From DASXBA01 sp036406475 (GTDB lineage: Bacteria > Actinomycetota > Thermoleophilia > Solirubrobacterales > Thermoleophilaceae): DNA of 44,858 nt. The notes beneath the pieces were generated by a model that saw only the letters and a program-made list of their open reading frames with translations, made no database searches and was not told the DNA's origin. A program made the position numbers and the translations under genes. Location of the stretch: positions 1-44,858 of the forward strand of contig DASXBA010000202.1 in assembly GCA_036406475.1 (NCBI GenBank), read 5' to 3'. How positions within the stretch are numbered: position 1 is the stretch's first letter; each line of letters opens with the position of its first letter. Shown here in pieces: positions 15,519-23,830 of the stretch.

Positions 15519-17216
15519 ATGAGCAAGAGCATCACGGCGACCGCCGCCGCCCTCTTCCTGACCCTGGCGTTCGCCGCCTCTGCGAGTGCCGCCGAACCGA
15601 CGATGCCGCTCCGCGACGTCCACCAGGGGATGCGCTGCACGGGGCTCTCGGTGGTCCGGGGAACGACGATCTCGAGCTTCGACGTCGAGGTGCTCGACGT
15701 GATCGCCGCGGAGTCGAGCAGCGGCGGGCCGCGAATCCTCGTGCGCGTCTCCGGGCCGGCGGTGGAGCCCGGCGGCATCGGCGCCGGCTTCTCCGGCTCA
15801 CCCGTCTACTGCCGCGACTCGGCCGGCGTGAGGCGCAACGCCGGCGCCATTTCCGCGGGAGTGGGCGACTACGGCAACCTGATCGCCCTCGTCACGCCGA
15901 TCGAGAGCGTTCTCGGCGAGAGCCCCACGCCCCCGGCCGAGGCCCGGCGTGATCCCGCGCTGCTGCGCTCCGCTCGCTCGCTCGCCGGCCCGCTCACCGA
16001 GACAGGCCTATCGACCCGCCCGCGCCGGCTGCTCGTGCGCGCGGCCCGTCGCGCCGGGCTCCCGCTCGTCACCGTCCCCTCCGGCCCTCTTGCGGGCTAC
16101 CCGGTGCAGACGCTGCGACCGGGCGCCGCGGTGAGCACGACCTTCGCGAGCGGCGACATCTCGCTCGGCGCCGTCGGCACCGTTACCTACCGGGACGGCG
16201 CGAACGTATGGGCGTTCGGCCATCCGCTCGACGACATCGGCCCGCGTTCGCTGATGCTCCAGGACGCCTACGTCTTCAGCGTGATCCCCAACCCGATCTC
16301 CTCGGAGGACTTCGGCCTCGGGACCTACAAGCTCGCGAGCTCCGCCGGACACACCGTGGGAACGCTGACCAACGACGCCGACTCGGCCGTGGTGGGCCGG
16401 GTCGGGCCGGCGCCGCGGACCGCCGCGCTGAGGGCCACCGCCAAGGACCTGCGCACGGGCAGGGCCGGCGTGGTCAACGCCGAGATGGCCGACGAGCACC
16501 CGCTCGGGATCGGCACCGGCGCGGCCACCACCGCTCCGCTCGCGGCGGGGCAGGCGGTGGACGACGTGGTCCACTCGCTCCAGCCCGTGACGCTGTCGAT
16601 GTGCGTGCGTTTCCGGATCGCCCAGCGCAAGCCGCGTCTCGGCTTCTGCAACGACTACTTCTCGACCGACGACGCCTTCCTCGACCTCACGGATGCCGCC
16701 ACGCTGGTCGACTCGTACGACTTCTCGCCGCTCACCCTCCAGAGCCTCGTGGTCCGGACCCGGCTCACTCGCGGCGTGAAGGAGGACGTTCTGCTGCGCG
16801 GCTCGGCGCCGCGGCGGGTCCGCCCGGGCCAGCGAATCCGCGTGCGGCTCGTCGTGCGCCGCCGCGGCCGCGGCACCAACCGCAGGCTCTCCTTCCGGAT
16901 GCGGCTGCCGCGGTCGCTGCGTCCGGGACGGCGGAGCATCGTCCTGAGCGGCACGGGGAGCAGCGGTGACGCGGCCGACGAGCTCGCCGACGAGCTCGTG
17001 ACGCTCCTCATCGACGGCACGGGCGACGCCGAGGAGGAGGACCTGCCCGACGCCCACTCGATCGGCCAGCTGTCGGCGCTCGTCAGCGGCTTCCACCACG
17101 GTCAGGGGATACGCGCCCGCTTCCGCCACCGCGGCTCGCGGCGGCTCGTCTACGAGAACGGGAGGGTGAAGTTCACGGGAAGCGTTCGGATCCCGCTGCG
17201 GGTCAGGCGGCGCTAG
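15519..17216 (+). CDS. secreted SpoIVB/S55-type peptidase-like protein
   Basis: 565 residues. A signal peptide covers about 1-24 (MSKSITATAAALFLTLAFAA then SAS-A). The family core has GMRCTGLSVVRGTTISSFDV, IGAGFSGSPVY with the putative nucleophile Ser, VTPIESVL, and later AFGHPLDDIG with a conserved His. These match long proteins annotated as SpoIVB peptidase S55 in non-sporulating bacteria. In SpoIVB itself the His precedes the Ser; here the order is reversed, so activity is uncertain. The C-terminal third contains Arg-rich beta segments and a QGIRARFRHRGSRRLVYEN tail. A TAGGCT -10 candidate lies at 15502-15507, 11 nt before the ATG. It overlaps pilT tail-to-tail by 14 bp. Confidence 0.85.
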   Translation: MSKSITATAAALFLTLAFAASASAAEPTMPLRDVHQGMRCTGLSVVRGTTISSFDVEVLDVIAAESSSGGPRILVRVSGPAVEPGGIGAGFSGSPVYCRDSAGVRRNAGAISAGVGDYGNLIALVTPIESVLGESPTPPAEARRDPALLRSARSLAGPLTETGLSTRPRRLLVRAARRAGLPLVTVPSGPLAGYPVQTLRPGAAVSTTFASGDISLGAVGTVTYRDGANVWAFGHPLDDIGPRSLMLQDAYVFSVIPNPISSEDFGLGTYKLASSAGHTVGTLTNDADSAVVGRVGPAPRTAALRATAKDLRTGRAGVVNAEMADEHPLGIGTGAATTAPLAAGQAVDDVVHSLQPVTLSMCVRFRIAQRKPRLGFCNDYFSTDDAFLDLTDAATLVDSYDFSPLTLQSLVVRTRLTRGVKEDVLLRGSAPRRVRPGQRIRVRLVVRRRGRGTNRRLSFRMRLPRSLRPGRRSIVLSGTGSSGDAADELADELVTLLIDGTGDAEEEDLPDAHSIGQLSALVSGFHHGQGIRARFRHRGSRRLVYENGRVKFTGSVRIPLRVRRR

Positions 17217-18342
17217 GCGCGCTCTCGGGCGCGGCCTCGAGCACCTGCTCCACCGATGTGGAGCGCTGCCCGTCGGAGCCCACGAGCAGCTTGAAGTCGT
17301 GCGGGTGGGTGGCGGCCTTGAGGGCCTCGTCCATCGTCACGCGGCCCGCCTGCACGTGCCCCAGCAGCGCCTGATCGAAGGTCTGCATGCCGTAGTAGGT
17401 GCCCTCGGTGATCGCCTCGTGGAGCCGGCCGGTCTCGTCCGCGTTCATGATCATGTCCTTCACGCGTCCGGTCATGCGCAGGATCTCGCAGACCGCGACG
17501 CGGCCGTTCTCGTCGGCCGTGCGCACGAGGCGCTGCGAGACGACGCCCTTCATCGTGCCGGCGAGCATCGCCCGCGCCTGCATCTGCTCGGCCTCGGGGA
17601 AGAAGTCGATGATGCGGTTGACGGATTCGGTGGCGTCGACCGTGTGGATCGTCGAGAGCACGAGGTGGCCCGTCTCGGCCGCCGTCAGGGCGGTGCGCAC
17701 CGTCTCCTCGTCGCGCATCTCGCCGATCAGGATCACGTCCGGGTCCTGACGAAGGACTCGGCGCAGGGCGCGAGCGAAGGACTCGGTGTCGTCCCCCACC
17801 TCGCGCTGGTTGATGATCGACTTCTTGTCGCGGTGGAGGAACTCGATCGGGTCCTCGATCGTGACGATGTGCTTCGCCTGGTTGGCGTTGATCCGGTCGA
17901 TCATCGCGGCGAGCGTGGTGCTCTTGCCCGAGCCGGTGGTGCCGGTGAGGAGGATGATCCCGCGCTCCTCGTCGGCGAGATCGTTGATCACGTCCGGCAG
18001 CATGAGCTCCTCCGCGGTCTTGATCTGGAAGGGGATCGCGCGGCAGACGAGCGAGACCGAGCCGCGCTGGCGGAAGGCGTTGACGCGGAAGCGCGCGACG
18101 CCGGGAAGGCTGTACGAGAAGTCGACCTCGTTGTCGCGCTCGAACTCCCCGATCTTCGCCTCGTTCTTGAGCATGTGACCGAGGACGTCCTCGGTCACCT
18201 CGGGCGTGAGCGGGTCCTCGCCCTCGAGCGGCTCGAGCTTCCCGTGCCGGCGGATGAGGGGCGCGGACGGGACCTTGATGTGGAGGTCGGAGCCCTCGTT
18301 CTCTATGACGCGCATCAGCGCATCGTCGACGTCGAACGCCAT
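17203..18342 (-). CDS. pilT: PilT-type twitching motility / pilus retraction ATPase
   Basis: 379 residues of the GspE/PilT superfamily. The N-terminal PAS-like part starts MAFDVDDALMRVIENEGSDLHI. Walker A is GTTGSGKS (134-141), the Asp box IEDPIE (162-167), Walker B VILIGEMRD (203-211) and the His box TGHLVLSTIHT (224-234). The C-terminal segment ends like PilT with GMQTFDQALLGHV (the AIRNLIRE motif itself is not seen). It would drive disassembly of type IV pili at the inner membrane. No other pil genes are in the window. The ATG at 18342 follows AAGGG within 3 nt. The 3' end overlaps the S55 gene by 14 bp. Confidence 0.93.
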   Translation of the reverse strand: MAFDVDDALMRVIENEGSDLHIKVPSAPLIRRHGKLEPLEGEDPLTPEVTEDVLGHMLKNEAKIGEFERDNEVDFSYSLPGVARFRVNAFRQRGSVSLVCRAIPFQIKTAEELMLPDVINDLADEERGIILLTGTTGSGKSTTLAAMIDRINANQAKHIVTIEDPIEFLHRDKKSIINQREVGDDTESFARALRRVLRQDPDVILIGEMRDEETVRTALTAAETGHLVLSTIHTVDATESVNRIIDFFPEAEQMQARAMLAGTMKGVVSQRLVRTADENGRVAVCEILRMTGRVKDMIMNADETGRLHEAITEGTYYGMQTFDQALLGHVQAGRVTMDEALKAATHPHDFKLLVGSDGQRSTSVEQVLEAAPESAPSAA

Positions 18343-18402
18343 GGGCCCTTCATCGACCCGAAGGCGCCTGCGCTTTACCTCCGAGTCTGGCTCTGGACGC
18401 GG

Positions 18403-19500
18403 CTAGGCGACGTCGCGGAGCTTCTGCGCCTCAGCCAGTGACTGCAGCTTCTTCAGGCTCTGGTTCTCGATCTGGCGGATGCGCTCGCGCGTGACGTTGA
18501 ACGTGCGGCCCACCTCGTCGAGCGTGCGCGGGTGCTCCCCGCCCAGCCCGTAGCGGAGCTCGAGGACGCGGCGCTCGCGGTAGGAGAGGTTCTCCAGCGC
18601 CTCGCGCAGCGCCTCCTTGGTGAGGATCTCGGCGGCGCGCTCGTAGGGCGACTCGGCCCGCTCGTCGGCGATGAATTGTCCGAACTCGGACTCCTCCTCG
18701 TCGCCGACCGGCTTCTCGAGCGACACCGGCGCCTGCGCCGAGCGCTTGATCGAGTCGACCTCGTCGGGCTCGATGCCTGTGACCTCGGCGATCTCGTCCG
18801 GCGTCGGCTCGCGGCCCAGCTCGGTGACGAGCTTGCGCTCCGCGCGCCCGATCTTGTTCAGCTTCTCGACCACGTGCACGGGGATGCGGATCGTCCGGGC
18901 CTTGTCGGCGAGCGCGCGGGCGATCGCCTGGCGGATCCACCAGGTGGCGTAGGTCGAGAACTTGAAGCCCTTGCGGTAGTCGAACTTCTCCGCGGCGCGG
19001 ACAAGGCCGAGCGTGCCCTCCTGGATCAGGTCGAGGAAGGGCAGGCCCTGGTTGCGGTAGTTCTTGGCGATCGAGACGACCAGGCGCAGGTTCGACTCGA
19101 CCATCTTCTGCTTGGCGTCGAGGTCGCCGCGCTCGATGCGCTTGGCGAGGTCGACCTCCTCCTGCGCTGTCAGAAGCCTGACCTTGCCGATGTCCTTCAG
19201 GAAGAGCTGAAGGGAATCGGTGGTCATGTCGGGCTTGAGGTCGATCGTCGCCTTCTTGCGGCGGCTCTTGCGATCGACGGCCCGCTCCTCCTCCTGGCGG
19301 TTGTCCCGGGTGGGGTCCTCCTCGACGAGCTCGATCTCCGACTTCTCGAGGAAGCCGTGCAGCTCCTCGACGTCGCCCTCGTCGAGGTCGACCTCTGCCA
19401 GGGCAGTAGCGACCTCGGCGTAGGTCAAAACGCCGGTCTGCTGGCCCTTGGCCATGAGGAGCTTGACCTCCTCGAGCTCTTGCAATTCAGCTACGGACAT
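18403..19500 (-). CDS. rpoD: primary RNA polymerase sigma factor (RpoD/SigA)
   Basis: 365 residues. Region 1.1-like acidic N-terminus, region 1.2 (TDSLQLFLKDIGKVRLLTA), region 2 (NLRLVVSIAKNY, then FLDLIQEGTLGL) with 2.4 YATWWIRQAIARALAD, region 3, and region 4.2 TLDEVGRTFNVTRERIRQIE (327-346). Complete sigma-70 group 1 or 2 architecture. I chose ATG 19500. An in-frame TTG at 19548 adds 16 residues and is preceded by TAACGT (8 nt), so a leaderless TTG start cannot be excluded. This factor should recognise the TANNNT boxes seen throughout the window. The gene is followed 60 bp later by pilT. Confidence 0.93.
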   Translation of the reverse strand: MSVAELQELEEVKLLMAKGQQTGVLTYAEVATALAEVDLDEGDVEELHGFLEKSEIELVEEDPTRDNRQEEERAVDRKSRRKKATIDLKPDMTTDSLQLFLKDIGKVRLLTAQEEVDLAKRIERGDLDAKQKMVESNLRLVVSIAKNYRNQGLPFLDLIQEGTLGLVRAAEKFDYRKGFKFSTYATWWIRQAIARALADKARTIRIPVHVVEKLNKIGRAERKLVTELGREPTPDEIAEVTGIEPDEVDSIKRSAQAPVSLEKPVGDEEESEFGQFIADERAESPYERAAEILTKEALREALENLSYRERRVLELRYGLGGEHPRTLDEVGRTFNVTRERIRQIENQSLKKLQSLAEAQKLRDVA

Positions 19501-19720
19501 CCGTTCCCATTCGTCGCGCAGGGACGAGCGCCGAGGCACTCGCCCCAATCAAACAGACGTTAATCGAGTCTAAGGCTTCAGTTTGTGTAGTCAAGCAGGA
19601 TGGCTTGGAATTTGCGCTGACTTGCCAGTCAACCAGTTCTTTCTACCCAAAAACGCGTCGGACCGTTACGGACTTCTCTGGAGTCCTTTCCCAGGCCGCC
19701 TCGGTTTAGACTGGCCGACC
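19501..19720. other. 220-bp AT-richer intergenic region upstream of rpoD
   Basis: This is the longest gap between confident genes and is visibly less GC-rich than the rest. It should hold the rpoD promoter region on the minus strand (TAACGT near 19562-19557, an alternative TAGACT nearby) and the promoter of the small gene on the plus strand (TAGACT 19707-19712). A short GGACT/AGTCC hairpin occurs near 19672-19690. I see no RNA gene. Confidence 0.5.
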
Positions 19721-19960
19721 ATGGAGGATGGCGGCGACGTGCTCGGCAACCTTCCCCGCACGCGCCCCGGCCGGAGAAGCGAGAAGCGGGAGGGCCAGAC
19801 GGAGAAGCGGCGGCCGCGCCGGCAGCCACCGCCGCCGCCCGAGCCCGACCCCGATCCCGTGGGCGACGCGGTCAGGGCCGCGGCCGGAGTTGCCGGGGCC
19901 GGCTTCAAGGTCGCGGGCGGGATCACCCGCGAGGTGCTCCGGCGATTGCCCCGCCCTTGA
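19721..19960 (+). CDS. small Pro/Arg-rich protein upstream of yihY (79 aa)
   Basis: 79 residues: MEDGGDVLGNLPRTRPGRRS, a basic and proline-rich linker (PPPPPEPDPDP), then a helical C-terminus (VRAAAGVAGAGFKVAGGI). The LGNLPRTRPGRRS opening followed by a weakly hydrophobic tail is a pattern I associate with small actinobacterial proteins of unknown function. ATG 19721 is supported by TAGACT (19707-19712) ending 8 nt upstream. Its TGA overlaps the TTG start of the YihY gene as TTGA (19957-19960), so the two are co-translated; a role at the membrane with YihY is an inference. Confidence 0.72.
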   Translation: MEDGGDVLGNLPRTRPGRRSEKREGQTEKRRPRRQPPPPPEPDPDPVGDAVRAAAGVAGAGFKVAGGITREVLRRLPRP

Positions 19961-20793
19961 GGCGCTGGCTCGCGACCTTCTACCGCAAGGCCTACGAGGA
20001 CAACGTCACCGGCCTGGCCGGCATGGTCGCCTACAACCTGCTGCTGTCGGTCTTCCCGCTGGCGCTCCTGGCGCTGTTCATCGGCGGGCAGGTGCTCCAG
20101 TCCGACCGGCTCGAGACGAGCATCTTTCACGACCTGCGCCAGCTCTTCCCCACCGCCACCGACGCGACGCTGACCAAGCTGCTCGACCGCGTGCGCGACT
20201 CCTCCGCGGGCTTCGGCATCCTCGCCTTCGTCTCGAGCGTCTGGATCGGGGCCTCGTTCTGGGGCGCGCTCGACACGGCCTTCTGCCGGATCTACCACGT
20301 GCGCTGCCGCAAGTGGCTCGAGCAGAAGCGCTTCGCGCTCGCGATGCTCGTCGTCGTCCTCCTGTTCATGGCGGCCACAGTCGCCGTGCCGACGCTCCAG
20401 AGCCTGCTGCGGACGAGCGCCGAGGACCTGCCGCTCGGGCTATCGGACATCTCGCGGCTCGTCTACGCGGTGTCGCTGGCCGCCGGCCTGCTGCTGCTCT
20501 TCGCGATTCTCTGCGTCGTCTACTGGACGGTGCCGAACCGGCTCGTGCCCTGGCGGGCGATCTGGCCGGGGGCCGGCGGTGCGACGCTCGCGATCGGGAT
20601 CGTCGACGCCGCCTTCCCGGCCTACCTGAACAACATCTCGACGATCGCCCGCTTCGGGACGACGTTCGTCTTCGTCGTCATCGTCCTGATCTGGTTCTAC
20701 GCCCTCGCGCTGATCATCCTCGGCGGGGGGATCATCAACGCGATGCGCTTCGAGCTTCACGAGACGGGTGAGATCAGCGTCGAGCAGGGGTGA
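19957..20793 (+). CDS. YihY/BrkB family integral membrane protein
   Basis: 278 residues with about six hydrophobic helices. Typical YihY features are the N-terminal NVTGLAGMVAYNLLLSVFPL, the central IWIGASFWGALDTAFCRIY-like helix (VWIGASFWGALDTAF), and the C-terminal WFYALALIILGGGIINA. The family was once called ribonuclease BN by mistake; it is now an unassigned membrane or putative transport family. The TTG start at 19957 is accepted because it overlaps the upstream stop (TTGA) and the protein aligns from its first residues. The response-regulator gene begins 71 bp downstream with its own promoter. Confidence 0.9.
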   Translation: MRRWLATFYRKAYEDNVTGLAGMVAYNLLLSVFPLALLALFIGGQVLQSDRLETSIFHDLRQLFPTATDATLTKLLDRVRDSSAGFGILAFVSSVWIGASFWGALDTAFCRIYHVRCRKWLEQKRFALAMLVVVLLFMAATVAVPTLQSLLRTSAEDLPLGLSDISRLVYAVSLAAGLLLLFAILCVVYWTVPNRLVPWRAIWPGAGGATLAIGIVDAAFPAYLNNISTIARFGTTFVFVVIVLIWFYALALIILGGGIINAMRFELHETGEISVEQG

Positions 20794-20864
20794 CCCCGCG
20801 CAGGGTCCCTCGCGTTCCTCCGCTCCGGTGATGGCAACTTAATTCGAGGTATGCTGCGCCGCTG

Positions 20865-21497
20865 ATGGCCTCCGGCGCGCAGGAAGCTCCTCGCTGCCTC
20901 ATCGTGGACGATCATCCGGTGGTCCGGGCCGGCATCCGTGCCGTGATCGAAGCGGCCTGGAAGGAAGCGGAGGTCAACGACGCCACGACACTCGAGGACG
21001 CCGCCGTCGCGCTCAACTCGAGCGACCGTCCCGACGTGGTGATCATCGATCCCTGGCGGGCCGGCGTCGACGTGGGCGAGATCGTCGGCCGCCTCCAGAA
21101 GGACATCAAGGCGCCGATCGTGATCTTCACCTCCGACGGCGGTGCCCGGCTCCTGAGCGAGTCGCTCAAGGCCGGTGTCAAGGGCTACGTCCGCAAGGAC
21201 TCGCCGTCAGAGGATCTCGTCCGCGCCGTCGAGGCGGCCCGGACCGGCGAGTTCTACGTCGATCCCGGCCTCTCGTCGACGATCGTGCTGGACGAGGGCG
21301 ACCGCACCCTGAGCGCCCGGCAGCGCGAGATCCTCCAGATGCTGGCCGACGGCATGCAGACCGACGCGGTCGCGCAGAAGCTGGGCCTGTCCACGGAGAC
21401 GGTCAGGACCCACACGAAAAGGATCCTCGCGAAGCTCGAAGCCTCTACTCGTACTCAGGCCGTGGCTATTGGCATACGGCATGGGCTTATTGAGTAG
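20865..21497 (+). CDS. NarL/FixJ-type response regulator (REC plus LuxR HTH)
   Basis: 210 residues. Receiver domain at 10-125: acidic pair D15/D16, phospho-acceptor D62 (VVIIDPW), T89 and K111 (YVRKDSP). LuxR-type HTH at 147-210: LSARQREILQMLADGMQTDA and LGLSTETVRTHTKRILAKL. It should bind DNA on phosphorylation; no histidine kinase is adjacent, so it is an orphan here. A TATGCT box (20850-20855) ends 9 nt before the ATG. Its stop TAG (21495-21497) is the first TAG of a heptamer-repeat stem-loop shared with the convergent GGDEF gene. Confidence 0.95.
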   Translation: MASGAQEAPRCLIVDDHPVVRAGIRAVIEAAWKEAEVNDATTLEDAAVALNSSDRPDVVIIDPWRAGVDVGEIVGRLQKDIKAPIVIFTSDGGARLLSESLKAGVKGYVRKDSPSEDLVRAVEAARTGEFYVDPGLSSTIVLDEGDRTLSARQREILQMLADGMQTDAVAQKLGLSTETVRTHTKRILAKLEASTRTQAVAIGIRHGLIE

Positions 21498-21564
21498 TTA
21501 GTCGTTAGTCGCTAGTCGCTAGGAACGGCCCAGGGTCAAGCCCTAGCGACTAGCGACTAGCGCC
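21495..21564. repeat. heptamer inverted-repeat element, copy A
   Basis: Left arm: TAGT, TAGTCGT, TAGTCGC, TAGTCGC, TAG (21495-21522). Core: GGAACGGCC at 21522-21530, then CAGGGTCAAGCCC to 21543. Right arm: TAGCGAC, TAGCGAC, TAGCGCC (21544-21564), complementary to the left, giving a stem of about 19 bp. Because the unit is 7 nt, TAG recurs in every frame on each outgoing strand. It provides the stop of the response regulator and, on the minus strand, of the GGDEF gene (21552-21550). It may act as a bidirectional terminator. The layout matches copy B at 30885-30951. Confidence 0.8.
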
Positions 21565-22560
21565 TTCTTCTGCGACGTTCGACCCGTTGGGCTCGCCAAC
21601 CGCGACTGCCTCACCTGCCGCCTTGGCGCGATACATCGCCTTGTCGGCGATCTCGATCAGGCCCTCGGGCTCCTCGCCGTGCTCGGGCGATGAGGCGACT
21701 CCGATCGAGACGGTGACCGGGGGCTCGTCGGGAGGGACAACCTCGTCGCGGGCGGCGGCCGCGAGGCGCTCGGCGAGGATCGCCGCGCCCTTGGTGTCCT
21801 GGAGGGGCGCGATCACGGCGAACTCGTCGCCGCCCAGGCGGGCCGCGGTGTCGACCGTTCGCACCGAGCGACGCAGCGACATTGCCACCTGCATCAGGAC
21901 GCGGTCGCCTGCCTGGTGGCCGTGCGCGTCGTTGATCCGCTTGAGCCCGTCGATGTCCAGGAGCAGCAGGCCGAACGGCTGCTCGTAGCGCTTCTGCACG
22001 TCGAGCAGCTGGGCCAGCTCGCGCTGGAAGTAGCGCAGGTTGTAGAGGCCGGTGAGCGCATCCGTGTTGGCCTGCGACTCGAGCTCACGCGAGCGGTGGC
22101 GGACGAGCTCCTCGACCGCGGCCGCCTGGACGGCGCCGGTGGCGTCGGCCAGGCGCTCGGCGATGTCGGCGAAGCGGGCCGGGTCGGAGTCGGAAAGCTC
22201 CTCGCGAAGCGCCTGGAGCATGACGGTCTGCAGCGCGGCGACGTCGCGGGTGAGCTCGGCGACGGCGGAGCTCTCGCGGCCCGCTCGCAGGGCCGCGAGG
22301 GACGAGGCGCGGTCGAGCTGCTCCTCGGTCAGCTCGAAGGCGAGGCCGTTGTTCTCGGCGCAGGCGCCCACCAGGTCGCTGATCAGCTCGGGCAGCTCGC
22401 GGGCGATCCGGTCAGTCGGGAGGTCGCGAATCTCCTCCAGCGAGGCACGCTCGATCAGCCGAACAAGCCATGCCTTGGCCAGCTCCTCACGTGAGCGGTC
22501 GAGACGCGCGAGGGGACCCCTCACGCTTGGACTTCGGCGGCGATCGTTTTCCGTGGGCAC
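21550..22560 (-). CDS. diguanylate cyclase with RsbRD-like N-terminal sensor domain
   Basis: 336 residues. The helical N-terminus (20-155; REELAKAWLVRLIERASLEE and later ERLADATGAVQAAAVEELV) resembles RsbRD-type input domains. The GGDEF domain (about 165-315) has an intact active site GGDEF (243-247) in ARLGGDEFAVI and an RxxD inhibitory site (RTVD, 234-237) exactly five residues before it. It should make cyclic di-GMP with product feedback. The GTG start at 22560 has GGGAG 5 nt upstream. The last three residues and the stop are encoded by the heptamer repeat. It is divergent from moeA and convergent with the response regulator. Confidence 0.94.
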   Translation of the reverse strand: MPTENDRRRSPSVRGPLARLDRSREELAKAWLVRLIERASLEEIRDLPTDRIARELPELISDLVGACAENNGLAFELTEEQLDRASSLAALRAGRESSAVAELTRDVAALQTVMLQALREELSDSDPARFADIAERLADATGAVQAAAVEELVRHRSRELESQANTDALTGLYNLRYFQRELAQLLDVQKRYEQPFGLLLLDIDGLKRINDAHGHQAGDRVLMQVAMSLRRSVRTVDTAARLGGDEFAVIAPLQDTKGAAILAERLAAAARDEVVPPDEPPVTVSIGVASSPEHGEEPEGLIEIADKAMYRAKAAGEAVAVGEPNGSNVAEEGASR

Positions 22561-22608
22561 GGATCTCCCGTGGGCGAGAGGATGCTACCCCCAGTAACGG
22601 CCGGTAAC

Positions 22609-22624
22609 GCCCGCAATTGCGGGC
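22609..22624. promoter_or_regulatory. 16-bp perfect palindrome between GGDEF and moeA genes
   Basis: GCCCGCAATTGCGGGC is a perfect palindrome in the divergent promoter region. A weaker related site (CCAGAATTGCGCCC) follows within 10 bp, overlapping the moeA start. Its AT centre stands out in this GC-rich DNA. A transcription-factor operator is likely; the regulator is unknown. Confidence 0.5.
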
Positions 22625-22645
22625 GATGGCCCAGAATTGCGCCCG

Positions 22646-23830
22646 GTGCCCGAACTTCTTCCCGTCAGCGAAGCGCGCGCGCTCGTACTCGACTCGGTCC
22701 GCCCGCTGCCGGCCGAGCAGGTGCCCCTCGGCGACGCCCGGGGTCGCGTCCTCGCCGAGGATGTGAGCAGTCCGCTCGACGTCCCGTCCTTCGACACCTC
22801 TGCCATGGACGGCTTCGCGGTCGTTCCCGGAGGAGCGGCCGAGCTGCGGATCGCCGGCGAATCGCGCGCGGGCCGGCCGGCCGCCGAGGCGGTGGAGCCC
22901 GGAACCGCCGCGAGGATCTCCACCGGCGCCGCGATACCCGCCGGCGCCGGTGCGGTGGTACCCGTCGAGAGGACGGAGGAGGACGGAGAGCTCGTTCGGG
23001 TTCCGGAGACGACGGCGGGCGACAGCATCCGCCGAGCGGGCGAGGACATCCGCGAGGGCGAGGTCGTCCTTCGGCGCGGAACGGCTCTAGGGCCGGCGGA
23101 GCTGGGGGTGATCGCGTCGCTCGGTCTGCCGGACGCGACCTGTACGCGCCTGCCGAGGGTCGCCCTGGTGGTGACCGGCGACGAGCTCGCCGAGCCCGGC
23201 GAGCCGCTCGAGCCGGGGCACATCTTCAGCTCGAACGCGTACGCGGTCGCGGCCCAGATCGAGGCTGCGGGCGGCCGGCTGGTGCGCCGCGACACGGTGG
23301 CCGACGAGGCCGCGGCCACGAGGGCGGCCCTGCAGCGGGCGCTCGACGAGGCGGACGTCGTGTGCGTGTCGGGCGGCGTCTCGGTCGGACCGCACGACCA
23401 CGTGAAGGGAGCGCTTCGCGAGCTCGGCGTCGAGGAGCGCTTCTGGGGGGTGCGGCTCAAGCCGGGCAAGCCCACTTGGTTCGGAGTGCGCGGGCAGACG
23501 CTGGCCTTCGGGCTGCCCGGCAACCCGGTCTCGGCGATGGTGACCTTCCAGCTCTTCGCCCGCCCGGCGCTGCGTGCGCTGCAGGGCGCGAGCCCCGAGT
23601 CGACGCGGGCGAGCGCGTTGCTGGACGAGGCGGTCCCCCGCAACCCCGGACGCGAGCAGGCAGTGCGCGTGCGGTTGCGGGCCGACGCCGACGGCTGGCA
23701 CGCGACCACGACCGGCGAGCAGGGCTCGCACGTCCTCACCTCGATGCTCGGCGCCGGCGCCCTCGCCCTGATCCCGCGCGGCGAAGGAGTGCTCGCGGTG
23801 GGCGAGCGGGTAGAAGTCGAGCTGCTTTGA
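22646..23830 (+). CDS. moeA: molybdopterin molybdenumtransferase MoeA
   Basis: 394 residues with MoeA/gephyrin E-domain motifs in order: LPVSEARALVLDSV, VPSFDTSAMDGFAV, VVTGDELAEPGEPLEPGHIF, VSGGVSVGPHDHVK, and GLPGNPVSAMVTFQLF. The enzyme inserts molybdate into adenylylated molybdopterin in the cytoplasm. GTG 22646 is chosen because family homology starts at once (PELLPVSEAR); a TTG nine bases earlier (22637) is an alternative. The TGA overlaps a TTG that probably starts the next gene. No other molybdenum cofactor genes lie in the window. Confidence 0.95.
   Translation: MPELLPVSEARALVLDSVRPLPAEQVPLGDARGRVLAEDVSSPLDVPSFDTSAMDGFAVVPGGAAELRIAGESRAGRPAAEAVEPGTAARISTGAAIPAGAGAVVPVERTEEDGELVRVPETTAGDSIRRAGEDIREGEVVLRRGTALGPAELGVIASLGLPDATCTRLPRVALVVTGDELAEPGEPLEPGHIFSSNAYAVAAQIEAAGGRLVRRDTVADEAAATRAALQRALDEADVVCVSGGVSVGPHDHVKGALRELGVEERFWGVRLKPGKPTWFGVRGQTLAFGLPGNPVSAMVTFQLFARPALRALQGASPESTRASALLDEAVPRNPGREQAVRVRLRADADGWHATTTGEQGSHVLTSMLGAGALALIPRGEGVLAVGERVEVELL

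Noticed and set aside
19549..19720. AT-richer region as a small RNA or riboswitch
   Set aside because: Only a 5-bp hairpin is visible and promoters on both strands explain the lower GC content.
20794..20830. Hairpin after the YihY gene
   Set aside because: The arms (GCGCAGGG/CCCTCGCG) contain a mismatch and leave almost no loop, so it is weak evidence.
21495..21564. Heptamer repeat as an attachment site or tRNA remnant
   Set aside because: No integrase, tRNA sequence or direct-repeat partner is nearby; the inverted layout and shared core with 30885-30951 fit a dispersed element better.
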